A stretch of DNA of 7,054 bases, taken from contig CAZKKM010000075.1 in the NCBI GenBank assembly GCA_964553435.1, positions 1 through 7,054 on the forward strand, in the 5' to 3' direction. A program made the translations under genes and the position numbers. This DNA is from RUG11867 sp964553435. GTDB taxonomy: Bacteria; Bacillota_I; Bacilli_A; RF39; UBA660. Shown here piece after piece: positions 1 through 6,026 of this stretch (its first letter is position 1; each line of letters begins with the position of its first letter). The notes under the pieces were generated by a model. It did not search any database. It was given only the letters and a program-made list of their open reading frames with translations, and had not been told where the DNA came from.

Positions 1-2
1 TT

Positions 3-62
3 GACTTTGAAATACTAACCGAGAAAAATTTATTAAAAATTTTCAAAAGCACTAAAAAATAG
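3..62 (+). CDS. Possible 3' end of a plus-strand gene entering from the left (partial)
   Basis: One plus-strand frame is open from the window edge to a TAG at 60-62 and encodes about 19 residues ending LLKIFKSTKK. A Lys-rich tail of this kind is common at the end of low-GC bacterial proteins. A hairpin followed by TTTTATTTT begins 27 nt after the stop, as expected downstream of a gene on this strand. The stretch is too short to identify a family, and A/T-rich noncoding DNA could stay open this long by chance. It would be convergent with whiA. Confidence 0.3.
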   Translation, partial: DFEILTEKNLLKIFKSTKK

Positions 63-88
63 TTCAATGTACGCATCTTTAAACTTAT

Positions 89-136
89 TAAAACTCTCTA
101 AAATCTTATAAATAAAGACTTAGAGAGTTTTATTTT
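89..136. terminator. Probable bidirectional intrinsic terminator between the left-edge gene and whiA
   Basis: A perfect 13-bp inverted repeat pairs 89-101 (TAAAACTCTCTAA) with 120-132 (TTAGAGAGTTTTA) around an 18-nt loop. On the plus strand the right arm runs into TTTTATTTT. On the minus strand the arm ends in TTTTA, a weaker U-tract. It lies 47 nt past the whiA stop, so it can end the yvcK-whiA transcript and also a convergent transcript from the left. The loop is longer than usual, so efficiency is uncertain. Confidence 0.65.
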
Positions 137-178
137 CAAAAAAGTGTCGAAGATGGGGTATGTCATATTGTGGATATT

Positions 179-1120
179 TCAATCTTTTTCCACAGCATTC
201 TTTTTTTCTTTATTACGAGCTAATGAGAGCATTATCTTATCGTAAACATCGTTTATCTTGCGAAAGTGGTGGTTGACGTAAGACTTTGTCACATGTTTTC
301 CCGTTTCACTCGAGAGTATGTCCGCGAAGCTTTGAAAACTCTCTTCAGGATATTTGATTCTATATTCGGCAACTTGTTTTGTCTTTTCATCGAGAAGAGA
401 CATATAATCGTTTTCCATGAGATAGTCGATCATCTTGATTTGTTTGTTTCCAGCATTCATCGACTTTTCGAGATTGGCTTGTTCACAGTTGTTGAGGCGG
501 TTGACCATATTTTTATGATCGCGATAGATGCGAATGTCTTCATAATAAAATAAAGAATTGACTGCGCCCAATAGCTTTATAAAATCACTTATTTCTTCGG
601 CCGATTTGAGATATATCATGTAGGATTTACCTCGTTTTATCATCTTGAATGCATACCCAAGTGAATCGAGAAAGGTGAGGATGCGAGCACCCTTTTCTTC
701 TTTCTCAAAGTTCATTTCCATGTGGTATCCGAGTTTTTCTGGATTACTGATGCTTCCGGATGCGAGAAAAACACCTTTTATGAAAGAGGCTTTGCTTTCA
801 TCGTCATCGAAGCGGAGGGTTTCGAGTTCTTTTTTGATAATATGTTCTGAGTCGTCGATTTCGAAGATGAAGAAGCGATGGACGCGAAATTTTTTCATTG
901 TTCGAATAGTCATTTTTACGTCCATGTGATAACAATATTTGATCGTCTTAAAAAGTTTTTGGGCGATGTTCAAATTTTCTAAAGAAATGATGTACGTATC
1001 ATCGCGACGATTGCCGTTCGAATAAAGGTAACCCAAGAATAGGTTGCGATTCTCAAGTTCGTTCAGCTGTGACGAGGTAATTTCGTCTTTGACTTTAGCA
1101 GTGAAAGTGGCTGATTCCAC
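179..1120 (-). CDS. whiA: WhiA, DNA-binding protein of the sporulation/cell-division regulator family
   Basis: This is the WhiA family: a degenerate LAGLIDADG homing-endonuclease fold joined to a C-terminal helix-turn-helix. In Streptomyces it is a transcription factor for sporulation septation. In B. subtilis it binds the nucleoid and affects cell division and chromosome segregation. The protein is 313 residues, against about 316 in B. subtilis. It opens with the typical TAKVKDEI. The LAGLIDADG-like block is at residues 113-127 (FIKGVFLASGSISNP), the signature NRLNNCEQANLEK at 207-219, and the helix-turn-helix with YVNHHFRKI at about 261-292. The start is GTG at 1118-1120, only 2 nt after the yvcK stop, with GGAAGGTGAG inside the end of yvcK as ribosome-binding site. 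This indicates an operon and probable translational coupling. An ATG at 1120-1122 is out of frame. The stop is TGA. No truncation is visible. Confidence 0.96.
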   Translation of the reverse strand: MESATFTAKVKDEITSSQLNELENRNLFLGYLYSNGNRRDDTYIISLENLNIAQKLFKTIKYCYHMDVKMTIRTMKKFRVHRFFIFEIDDSEHIIKKELETLRFDDDESKASFIKGVFLASGSISNPEKLGYHMEMNFEKEEKGARILTFLDSLGYAFKMIKRGKSYMIYLKSAEEISDFIKLLGAVNSLFYYEDIRIYRDHKNMVNRLNNCEQANLEKSMNAGNKQIKMIDYLMENDYMSLLDEKTKQVAEYRIKYPEESFQSFADILSSETGKHVTKSYVNHHFRKINDVYDKIMLSLARNKEKKNAVEKD

Positions 1121-1122
1121 AT

Positions 1123-2073
1123 TTACTCACCTTCCATCAGGTATGAGAAGATAAGATATGCTGTTTTCATCGCATTATGACGAATAGATTCGTTTTCGAC
1201 TGCGACTATCTTGTCTTCGATGATGCGAGCACCCAGTTTGGTTATTTCTTCGCGGTCGAGAGTGACGAGACTCTTTTGTTCCAATAGTGAATACTTTTTG
1301 ACAATCTTAGGGTCAATTTCGGCATCGTTAGCGACAATCACATCGACGTGACGCGGAGTCAAGCGCTTATTCAAAATTTTGAGATGGTCACTTACAGTGT
1401 AATTGTCGGTCTCACCTGGTTGAGTGACGAGATTGGCAACGTACATAATCGGTGCACTCGATTCGGCAATCGCTTTCTGGATTTCTGGCACGATGAGGTG
1501 TGGCAAAATGCTCGTGTAGAGGGAGCCTGAGCTCAAGAGTATGAGGTCAGCTTCCTTTATGTGCTCGATTATCTCATTGCTGATATTGACATCTCGGTCG
1601 TATCTCAGTTTCTTGATGTTGGCAATATTTTGACTGACGGATTCTTCACCAAGATATTTTTTCCCGTTGCTTCCGAGTCCGACGAGTTCGGCATTTTCTT
1701 CCATGAGTGGAAGGACGGTTCCTTTGACGTTCAAAAGTTTACACATGTATTTGGTCGCGTCGGTGAGATTTCCTTTCAAATCGATGAGAGCGGTGAGCAT
1801 GATATTGCGGACCGGATGGTTTTCCAAGGAGGATTCCTTGGTAAAGCGATAACTCAAAAGATTTTTGAAGTCGTCGTCGACATTGGACATCGAGATGAGG
1901 ACTTTGCCGACATCACCGACAGCTGGGATGTCGAATTCTTTTTTGAGTTTCCCGGTCGATCCACCATCATCACTGACGGCAATTATCGAGGTCACATCTA
2001 TCGGAAAAAGTTTTAGGCCAGATAATAGGCAAGAGATACCTGTTCCTCCTCCAAAAACTACTATTTTTTTCAT
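1123..2073 (-). CDS. yvcK: YvcK/GlmR family UDP-sugar-binding regulator (CofD-like fold)
   Basis: YvcK (GlmR, Rossmann-type 2-phospho-L-lactate transferase-like fold) is required for growth on gluconeogenic carbon sources and for normal wall synthesis in B. subtilis and relatives. It binds UDP-GlcNAc and has been reported to stimulate GlmS. From the ATG at 2071-2073 it has 316 residues, the family norm. The N-terminal GGGTG (8-12), SDDGGSTG (34-41), SGSLYTSILPHL (182-193) and TQPGETDNYTVSDHL (217-231) identify it. Three conserved spots look divergent: the usual PPGDIRN loop reads AVGDVGK (51-57), the HSLGN region reads HPVRN (86-90), and GPGSLYTS reads SSGSLYTS. A GTG at 2080-2082 would add three residues, but it sits only about 2 nt from the AAGGA ribosome-binding site, so the ATG is preferred. 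It is the first gene of an operon with whiA. The rapZ gene that often precedes this pair is not here. Confidence 0.93.
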   Translation of the reverse strand: MKKIVVFGGGTGISCLLSGLKLFPIDVTSIIAVSDDGGSTGKLKKEFDIPAVGDVGKVLISMSNVDDDFKNLLSYRFTKESSLENHPVRNIMLTALIDLKGNLTDATKYMCKLLNVKGTVLPLMEENAELVGLGSNGKKYLGEESVSQNIANIKKLRYDRDVNISNEIIEHIKEADLILLSSGSLYTSILPHLIVPEIQKAIAESSAPIMYVANLVTQPGETDNYTVSDHLKILNKRLTPRHVDVIVANDAEIDPKIVKKYSLLEQKSLVTLDREEITKLGARIIEDKIVAVENESIRHNAMKTAYLIFSYLMEGE

Positions 2074-2096
2074 TAATATCACTTTCCTTACACATA

Positions 2097-2126
2097 ATTA
2101 TATCATGTTTGATCGCGATTTAACAA
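2097..2126 (-). promoter_or_regulatory. Predicted sigma-A promoter of the yvcK-whiA operon
   Basis: On the minus strand a perfect -10 TATAAT (2102-2097) is preceded by an extended -10 TG one base upstream (TGATATAAT). A -35-like TTGTTA lies at 2126-2121, 18 nt away. The start of transcription would fall near 2090, giving a very short leader of about 17 nt before the ATG. The spacer contains the 8-bp palindrome ATCGCGAT (2112-2119), a possible operator. The promoter sits between the permease terminator and yvcK, so the two are separate transcription units. Confidence 0.7.
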
Positions 2127-2171
2127 TGTTTATGGCAAAAGTAGACATTTAACGAATAATATTCACATAAA

Positions 2172-2205
2172 AAATTAAAAACAAAAAACAGGTACAAACC
2201 CGTTT
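2172..2205 (-). terminator. Rho-independent terminator of the permease gene
   Basis: Read on the minus strand, the hairpin begins 3 nt after the permease stop codon. AAACGGGT (2205-2198) pairs with ACCTGTTT (2193-2186) around a 4-nt loop, an 8-bp stem with one G-U pair. It is followed by a long T-rich run (TTTTTTGTTTTTAATTTT). This is a classical terminator and separates the permease from the downstream yvcK operon. Confidence 0.85.
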
Positions 2206-2208
2206 CGA

Positions 2209-3618
2209 TTATGCAATGACGGCAATTATGATTACAATTGCGACGAGCATTACAAGTAAGAATTTCCAAATGAATTTCAGCCAGTCTTTGTACTTGATGT
2301 CGAGATATGACAAACCCATCATCAAAATGACACTTGACGGCACAAAGAAACTTACAAATCCGAAAATCGATTGGAATATGATTGCCAATGTCGGTTGAAT
2401 ATCGGTGTAGATTTGCGTATAGACAGGGCCTACAAGTCTTGCGACATATTCCATTTCTCCTCCGAAAAGCGAAGTCAAGAACGTGCCGAGCGAAGTTGTG
2501 AAAGCATTGAAGCCTTCTGTGAGACCCGCTAACCATTGTGCTATTCCTGGAATGACCGGGAATAAGACGGCAATCTCGACGATGAAGTAAACCATCATCA
2601 TGACTAATACAGTTTTACCCATCTTAGTAAATGATTTACCAAAGCTTTCGAATATCTCATCGAGTGGCACTCTTCCGAATATTTTAATCAGAAGTATTGC
2701 TATGAGCATGATGTTTTGTGTCGTGTAGATTTCCCAGGAACCAAATTCTACAAAGGTTCCAATTATGTAGGAAATTATCGGCTGACCGAATATGGTGAAT
2801 TCGTTTACTTTTTTTGTCAGTTCTGTGAAGAACTCGACTTTCCAAGTCGACCATGGTAAGTAAGCGAGCGCAACAGTCACAATCAACAAAATCATCATAG
2901 TAGCATATGGCCACATTCTCACTTTTTTAGATTCCTTCGATTTCTTTTCTGAAACTTCTTCGATGAAAAGATCGTATTCTTCGAATTTCTTATCTTTTTT
3001 ATCCTTTTTGGCTTTCACTAATCTGATGATAGTAAAAACTCCGAGGGCAACAAAGGTAATGACGAAGATTATAGTTTGCGTCGTAAGTATGTCTTCCACT
3101 TTCACTCCAACATATTGAGTTAGTGGTGTGACAACTTTGGTACTGAATGTGCTTCCCATGGCACCTATGAGCATACCACCGAATGTGGAAGTGAATGCGG
3201 TTATCTTGTCGACTTTGAGTCTACTCAAGATGGCGATGAAGAACGGAACAAGTGCCAACAATGGAAAATACTCGTTCATCAGGCTCGTCAAGATAGCAAA
3301 AATCAACATGATCGACAGTACGACCGGAATCTCAAATCCCTTCAATTTTTCGCCAATAGTTTTGACTAGTTTCTGGTAGCCTGCTCGTTTTGAGAGGACT
3401 TGATAAAACCCACCCGTAATGAACAGAAAAGCTATTAGAACAGCAAAGTTGGATAGAGTTCCGAGCACTCCTTGAATGAAGAACGTCGAAAGTCCTACAC
3501 GGGTCACTTCTTCTCCGATTATATCGGTTCCTTGGAAAGCCCAAGTCATAACCACTGCAACTAAAACTAAAATTCCAGAAACTTTAAGCAAATCATATTT
3601 TTCAAAAAATTTCTTCAT
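2209..3618 (-). CDS. Multi-pass permease, DcuC/YfcC-like (ion-transporter superfamily), substrate unknown
   Basis: A 469-residue integral membrane protein with about ten or more hydrophobic segments. These include approximately 11-28, 45-70, 96-130, 181-202, 236-256, 299-314, 333-357, 408-435 and 447-469. A strongly charged Lys/Glu-rich cytoplasmic loop (about 203-233) splits it into two halves. The small-residue stretch FGGMLIGAMGSTFS (146-159), followed by TPLTQYVGV, resembles the substrate-binding or re-entrant regions of the DcuC/YfcC/ArsB-type superfamily. The C-terminal FVPSSVILMMG (425-435) with KDWLKFIWKFLL (444-455) matches the 'PTS..LM..L' and 'Y..WLKF.W' ending of YfcC-like permeases. 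DcuC proteins carry C4-dicarboxylates and YfcC relatives have other or unknown substrates, so I assign none. The start ATG has a strong AGGAGGAG ribosome-binding site. It has its own promoter and terminator and is divergent from glmS. Family assignment is by motif memory only. Confidence 0.72.
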   Translation of the reverse strand: MKKFFEKYDLLKVSGILVLVAVVMTWAFQGTDIIGEEVTRVGLSTFFIQGVLGTLSNFAVLIAFLFITGGFYQVLSKRAGYQKLVKTIGEKLKGFEIPVVLSIMLIFAILTSLMNEYFPLLALVPFFIAILSRLKVDKITAFTSTFGGMLIGAMGSTFSTKVVTPLTQYVGVKVEDILTTQTIIFVITFVALGVFTIIRLVKAKKDKKDKKFEEYDLFIEEVSEKKSKESKKVRMWPYATMMILLIVTVALAYLPWSTWKVEFFTELTKKVNEFTIFGQPIISYIIGTFVEFGSWEIYTTQNIMLIAILLIKIFGRVPLDEIFESFGKSFTKMGKTVLVMMMVYFIVEIAVLFPVIPGIAQWLAGLTEGFNAFTTSLGTFLTSLFGGEMEYVARLVGPVYTQIYTDIQPTLAIIFQSIFGFVSFFVPSSVILMMGLSYLDIKYKDWLKFIWKFLLVMLVAIVIIIAVIA

Positions 3619-3638
3619 AACTCTCCTCCTATACTTCG

Positions 3639-3666
3639 ATTATAACACAGAATAAACAAAAAACAA
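3639..3666 (-). promoter_or_regulatory. Predicted sigma-A promoter of the permease gene
   Basis: On the minus strand a perfect -10 TATAAT (3644-3639) carries an extended -10 TG (TGTTATAAT). A weak -35 candidate TTGTTT (3666-3661) lies 16 nt upstream. Transcription would start near 3632, about 14 nt before the ATG, leaving just enough leader for the AGGAGGAG ribosome-binding site (about 3623-3630). The extended -10 probably compensates for the poor -35. Confidence 0.65.
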
Positions 3667-3667
3667 T

Positions 3668-3847
3668 GTGAAATCGACTTCATATTGGAAAAAAGTCCGG
3701 ATTCAAGGGGAATTTTAGAGTTTTTATGTTTTTTTTAAGAGAAATACTACATATAGAAGAATGGATTTTTATTTTGATTTCTCAGTATATTTAAAGGTTT
3801 TTGAACTGATCCTAATGATATATTGTGGTTTGTATTTTTCAATAAAT
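3668..3847. other. A/T-rich intergenic stretch, no gene or RNA recognised
   Basis: This is the left part of the 479-nt divergent region between the permease and glmS. It is strongly A/T-rich with T-runs (for example 3729-3736) and holds no ORF with a convincing ribosome-binding site. The 77-codon frame starting at 3761 reads straight through the glmS promoter and ribozyme and is not believed. The A/T-rich tract just upstream of the glmS -35 could act as an UP element. I see no hairpin strong enough to call a riboswitch here. Confidence 0.5.
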
Positions 3848-3876
3848 TTGCTATTTTTTAAAATTTGTTATATACT
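3848..3876 (+). promoter_or_regulatory. Predicted sigma-A promoter of glmS
   Basis: A -35-like TTGCTA (3848-3853) is separated by 17 nt from the -10 TATACT (3871-3876). The overlapping TGTTATATA (3866-3874) offers an alternative extended -10 reading. Transcription would begin about 3882-3884, only about 40 nt before the ribozyme cleavage site and just ahead of the leader stem-loop. Its position immediately upstream of the ribozyme supports it. Confidence 0.65.
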
Positions 3877-3887
3877 TTTTATAGTAA

Positions 3888-3922
3888 AGTCGAGTTCGAA
3901 AGAAAGGAAAGTGAACTCGATT
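3888..3922 (+). repeat. Leader stem-loop abutting the glmS ribozyme cleavage site
   Basis: TCGAGTTC (3890-3897) is exactly complementary to GAACTCGA (3913-3920). A G-U pair (3889/3921) and an A-U pair (3888/3922) extend the stem to 10 bp. The loop of 15 nt (3898-3912) is purine-rich (GAAAGAAAGGAAAGT). The stem ends one nucleotide before the predicted scissile A/G step (3923/3924) and starts a few nucleotides after the predicted transcription start. It would form the whole 5' fragment released by the ribozyme. It is not part of the glmS ribozyme consensus that I know. Confidence 0.7.
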
Positions 3923-4042
3923 AGCGCCTGGCCCCAAAATGAGGGTGACGAGGAGAATAGTTATCGAAAGATTCGGCGGATGCTATTCCGGTAATTCTGC
4001 GAACCGTTAGTTATATATAAAAAATAAAATCGAAATTATAAC
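3923..4042 (+). ncRNA. glmS ribozyme (glucosamine-6-phosphate-activated self-cleaving riboswitch)
   Basis: The conserved strings of the class occur in order: AGCGCCTGG at 3923-3931, TGACGAGG (3946-3953), TTATCGA (3961-3967), TTCGGCGGATG (3972-3982), TCCGG (3987-3991) and the TGCGAACCGTTAG end of P3 (3998-4010). Cleavage is expected between A3923 and G3924. Pairings visible are a very short P1 (CCC 3932-3934 with GGG 3943-3945), P2 (GAATAG 3955-3960 with CTATTC 3983-3988), P3 (CGGT 3989-3992 with ACCG 4003-4006) and a probable P4 (GTTATA 4010-4015 with TATAAC 4037-4042). A TGCG/CGCA match (3998-4001 with 4056-4059) might be the P3 pseudoknot, but it is only 4 bp. In this class, glucosamine-6-phosphate is the coenzyme for cleavage, after which RNase J degrades the mRNA. 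It lies directly upstream of glmS, as expected. Confidence 0.95.
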
Positions 4043-4083
4043 AAAGTATATATCACGCATCAAAGTTAAAATTACATACCAAA

Positions 4084-4089
4084 AGGAGG
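4084..4089 (+). promoter_or_regulatory. glmS ribosome-binding site that fixes the TTG start
   Basis: A perfect AGGAGG lies 8 nt before the TTG at 4098. This decides the unusual start: the next codon is TGT, giving the obligatory N-terminal Cys of GlmS after Met removal. No ATG lies nearby in frame. The site is about 40 nt beyond the ribozyme P4 and free of strong pairing. Confidence 0.9.
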
Positions 4090-4097
4090 AAAATTTT

Positions 4098-5876
4098 TTG
4101 TGTGGTATAATAGGTTACATCGGCAAGGATAAATGCGCTAAAAAGGTGCTAATCGATGGTCTCATATGTTTAGAATATAGGGGGTATGATTCGGCTGGAA
4201 TAATCATCTACGATGGTGATAAAGAAAATGTCGTCAAGTCGGTCGGACAGATAGCTAATTTACAAAAAAAGGTCGAGGATATGCCAGACGGATGTATCGG
4301 TCTTGGGCATACGCGATGGGCAACGCATGGCATTCCGAACGAAGTCAATTCGCATCCTCATAAATCTGGTCGAATAACATTAGTTCACAATGGAATCATA
4401 GAGAATTATGCCGAGTTGAAGGATAAACTTACGGCCAATGGTGTTCACTTCGAGTCCGATACGGATAGTGAAGTGGCGGCGGCTTTGCTAGATTATTTAG
4501 TATATAAATGTGAAGATGTTTCAGCTGCTATAAAAGAGTTTAAAAAAATTGTAAAGGGTTCTTATGCCATCGGTTTCATAATCGAGGGTGTCTATGATAA
4601 AATTTATGTTATGAAAAATGCTAGTCCGCTAATCATCGGATTGGGAAAGAAGTGCAATTATATCGCAAGCGATATACATGCGATAGTCGATAAGACGAAA
4701 AAATACATGACTTTGGATGACGGAGATTATGCCATCATAGAGAGCGAAGAGATTACCTTGTATGATGATGAAGGTTCTTTAAAAGAACGAGAAATAAAAG
4801 AATATAAGGGCTCTTCTTCGCAGATGGACAAAGGAGAATTCGAACACTTCATGCTCAAAGAAATCTACGATGAGCCCGAAGTCATAAAGAGTCTTTTATC
4901 GAAATATGTCGATGAGGATGGATGTGCTTCTCTTCCGGATTTGAAAAACTATAAAAGTGTCACAATCGTTGCCTGTGGAAGTGCGATGCATGCTGGCTTG
5001 ATTGGTAAATATCTCATCGAAAATAATGCAAATATACCAGTGACGGTAGAATTGGCCAGTGAATTCAAATATAAACAATTATTTTTGGGAGAAGGAGATG
5101 TTGTCATTGCCATATCTCAGTCAGGAGAGACTGCCGATACATTGGCGGCTGTCAAAATTGCCAAAGCATTGCGGGCTCATACCATCGGAATCGTAAATGT
5201 TGTCGAGAGTTCTATTGCTAGAGAGGTCGATGAAGTCATTTATACTTTGGCCGGAAGTGAGATAGCTGTAGCGACGACAAAGGCTTATTTGGCTCAAGCA
5301 ATGGTATTATTCTTGATTTCGATGAAAAACGAATTAAAAAAAGGAGATTACGGTCAATTGAGCAAATTGCCTTTATTAGCTGAAGGAATCATACTCGATA
5401 GAAATGTATATATAGAAATAGCTCAAATTATCTATCAATGTGAGGATATCTTCTTCATAGGTAGATTAATCGATTATGCCATTTGTATGGAAGGATCTCT
5501 CAAATTGAAAGAGATTTCGTACATTCACAGCGAAGCTTATGCTGCCGGTGAACTCAAACATGGGACTATTTCTTTAATTAGCGAAGGAACTCCTGTCATA
5601 TCGGTTATAACTGATCGAAGTATCGCCGAGAAGACGATAAGTAATATCAAAGAGGTCAAAGCGAGAGGAGCAGTGGTCATACTCATCATCAGTGAAGAAT
5701 GTAATGTAATTGGCGACTTTTACGATAAGAAAATCGTCATACCTCGTGAAATCGAAGGAATGGAAGCTATCATGAGTGCGATTCCGTTACAGTTGATTTC
5801 ATACGAAGTTGCCAAATTGCGCAAATGCTCTATAGACAAACCGAGAAATTTAGCTAAGTCTGTGACTGTCGAATAA
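4098..5876 (+). CDS. glmS: Glutamine--fructose-6-phosphate aminotransferase (isomerizing), GlmS
   Basis: GlmS converts fructose-6-phosphate and glutamine to glucosamine-6-phosphate and glutamate in the cytoplasm. This is the entry step to UDP-GlcNAc, peptidoglycan and teichoic acids. The 592 residues (usual about 600-610) show a class II glutamine amidotransferase domain (about 1-235) with Cys2 nucleophile in MCGIIGYIG, EYRGYDSAG (26-34), HTRWATHG (71-78), HNGIIENY (97-104) and SDTDSEV (120-126). The linker motif EFEHFMLKEIYDEP is at 247-260. Two SIS sugar-isomerase domains follow (about 285-410 and 445-580) with CGSAMHAG (293-300), SQSGETADT (340-348), EAYAAGELKHG (479-489) and the conserved end DKPRNLAKSVTVE. 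The N-terminal Cys requires removal of the initiator Met coded by TTG. It is a single-gene unit with its own promoter, ribozyme leader and terminator. All catalytic motifs appear intact. Confidence 0.98.
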   Translation: MCGIIGYIGKDKCAKKVLIDGLICLEYRGYDSAGIIIYDGDKENVVKSVGQIANLQKKVEDMPDGCIGLGHTRWATHGIPNEVNSHPHKSGRITLVHNGIIENYAELKDKLTANGVHFESDTDSEVAAALLDYLVYKCEDVSAAIKEFKKIVKGSYAIGFIIEGVYDKIYVMKNASPLIIGLGKKCNYIASDIHAIVDKTKKYMTLDDGDYAIIESEEITLYDDEGSLKEREIKEYKGSSSQMDKGEFEHFMLKEIYDEPEVIKSLLSKYVDEDGCASLPDLKNYKSVTIVACGSAMHAGLIGKYLIENNANIPVTVELASEFKYKQLFLGEGDVVIAISQSGETADTLAAVKIAKALRAHTIGIVNVVESSIAREVDEVIYTLAGSEIAVATTKAYLAQAMVLFLISMKNELKKGDYGQLSKLPLLAEGIILDRNVYIEIAQIIYQCEDIFFIGRLIDYAICMEGSLKLKEISYIHSEAYAAGELKHGTISLISEGTPVISVITDRSIAEKTISNIKEVKARGAVVILIISEECNVIGDFYDKKIVIPREIEGMEAIMSAIPLQLISYEVAKLRKCSIDKPRNLAKSVTVE

Positions 5877-5903
5877 AAAATTCCACTGTAAAGTGGTTTT
5901 TTT
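5877..5903. terminator. Shared bidirectional terminator of glmS and the right-end gene
   Basis: CCACT (5883-5887) pairs with AGTGG (5892-5896) around a GTAA loop. On the plus strand the stem is followed at once by seven Ts, directly after the glmS stop. On the minus strand it is followed by AA and then a run of six Ts (complement of 5875-5880). The second side overlaps the glmS stop codon. It is therefore a good terminator for glmS and a plausible one for the convergent gene ending at 6027. Confidence 0.85.
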
Positions 5904-6026
5904 CGTCAATTTTATTCTTTTGATGTATAGTTGAGTTGATTGACGTCTGATGTGCGCTTAACTGCTTTTTTCAACTTTTTTAGATACTGGTGCAGCTGTT
6001 TTCTGATTTTTGGTATCATCTATAGT

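Noticed and set aside
1120..1122. ATG overlapping the whiA GTG start
   Set aside because: It is out of frame with WhiA. Only the GTG at 1118-1120 gives the conserved N-terminus.
1561..2016. 151-codon plus-strand ORF antisense to yvcK
   Set aside because: It lies wholly inside a clearly conserved gene on the other strand. Its length reflects codon bias of yvcK, and it has no recognisable family motif or ribosome-binding site.
2080..2082. GTG as the yvcK start, adding three residues
   Set aside because: The spacing to the AAGGA sequence is about 2 nt, too short. The ATG three codons later gives the standard N-terminus MKKIVVFGGGTG.
2120..2536. 138-codon minus-strand ORF overlapping the 3' end of the permease gene
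   Set aside because: It overlaps the permease in another frame, is rich in Cys/His/Arg as expected of a shadow frame, and crosses the permease terminator and the yvcK promoter.
3690..3740. Possible terminator or riboswitch hairpin in the A/T-rich left half of the divergent region
   Set aside because: The best pairing (ATTC with GAAT) is only 4 bp and no conserved riboswitch strings are present.
3761..3994. 77-codon plus-strand ORF upstream of glmS with a hydrophobic N-terminal half
   Set aside because: It runs through the predicted glmS promoter, the leader hairpin and the conserved glmS ribozyme core, so its C-terminal half is only the ribozyme read as protein. It has no good ribosome-binding site.
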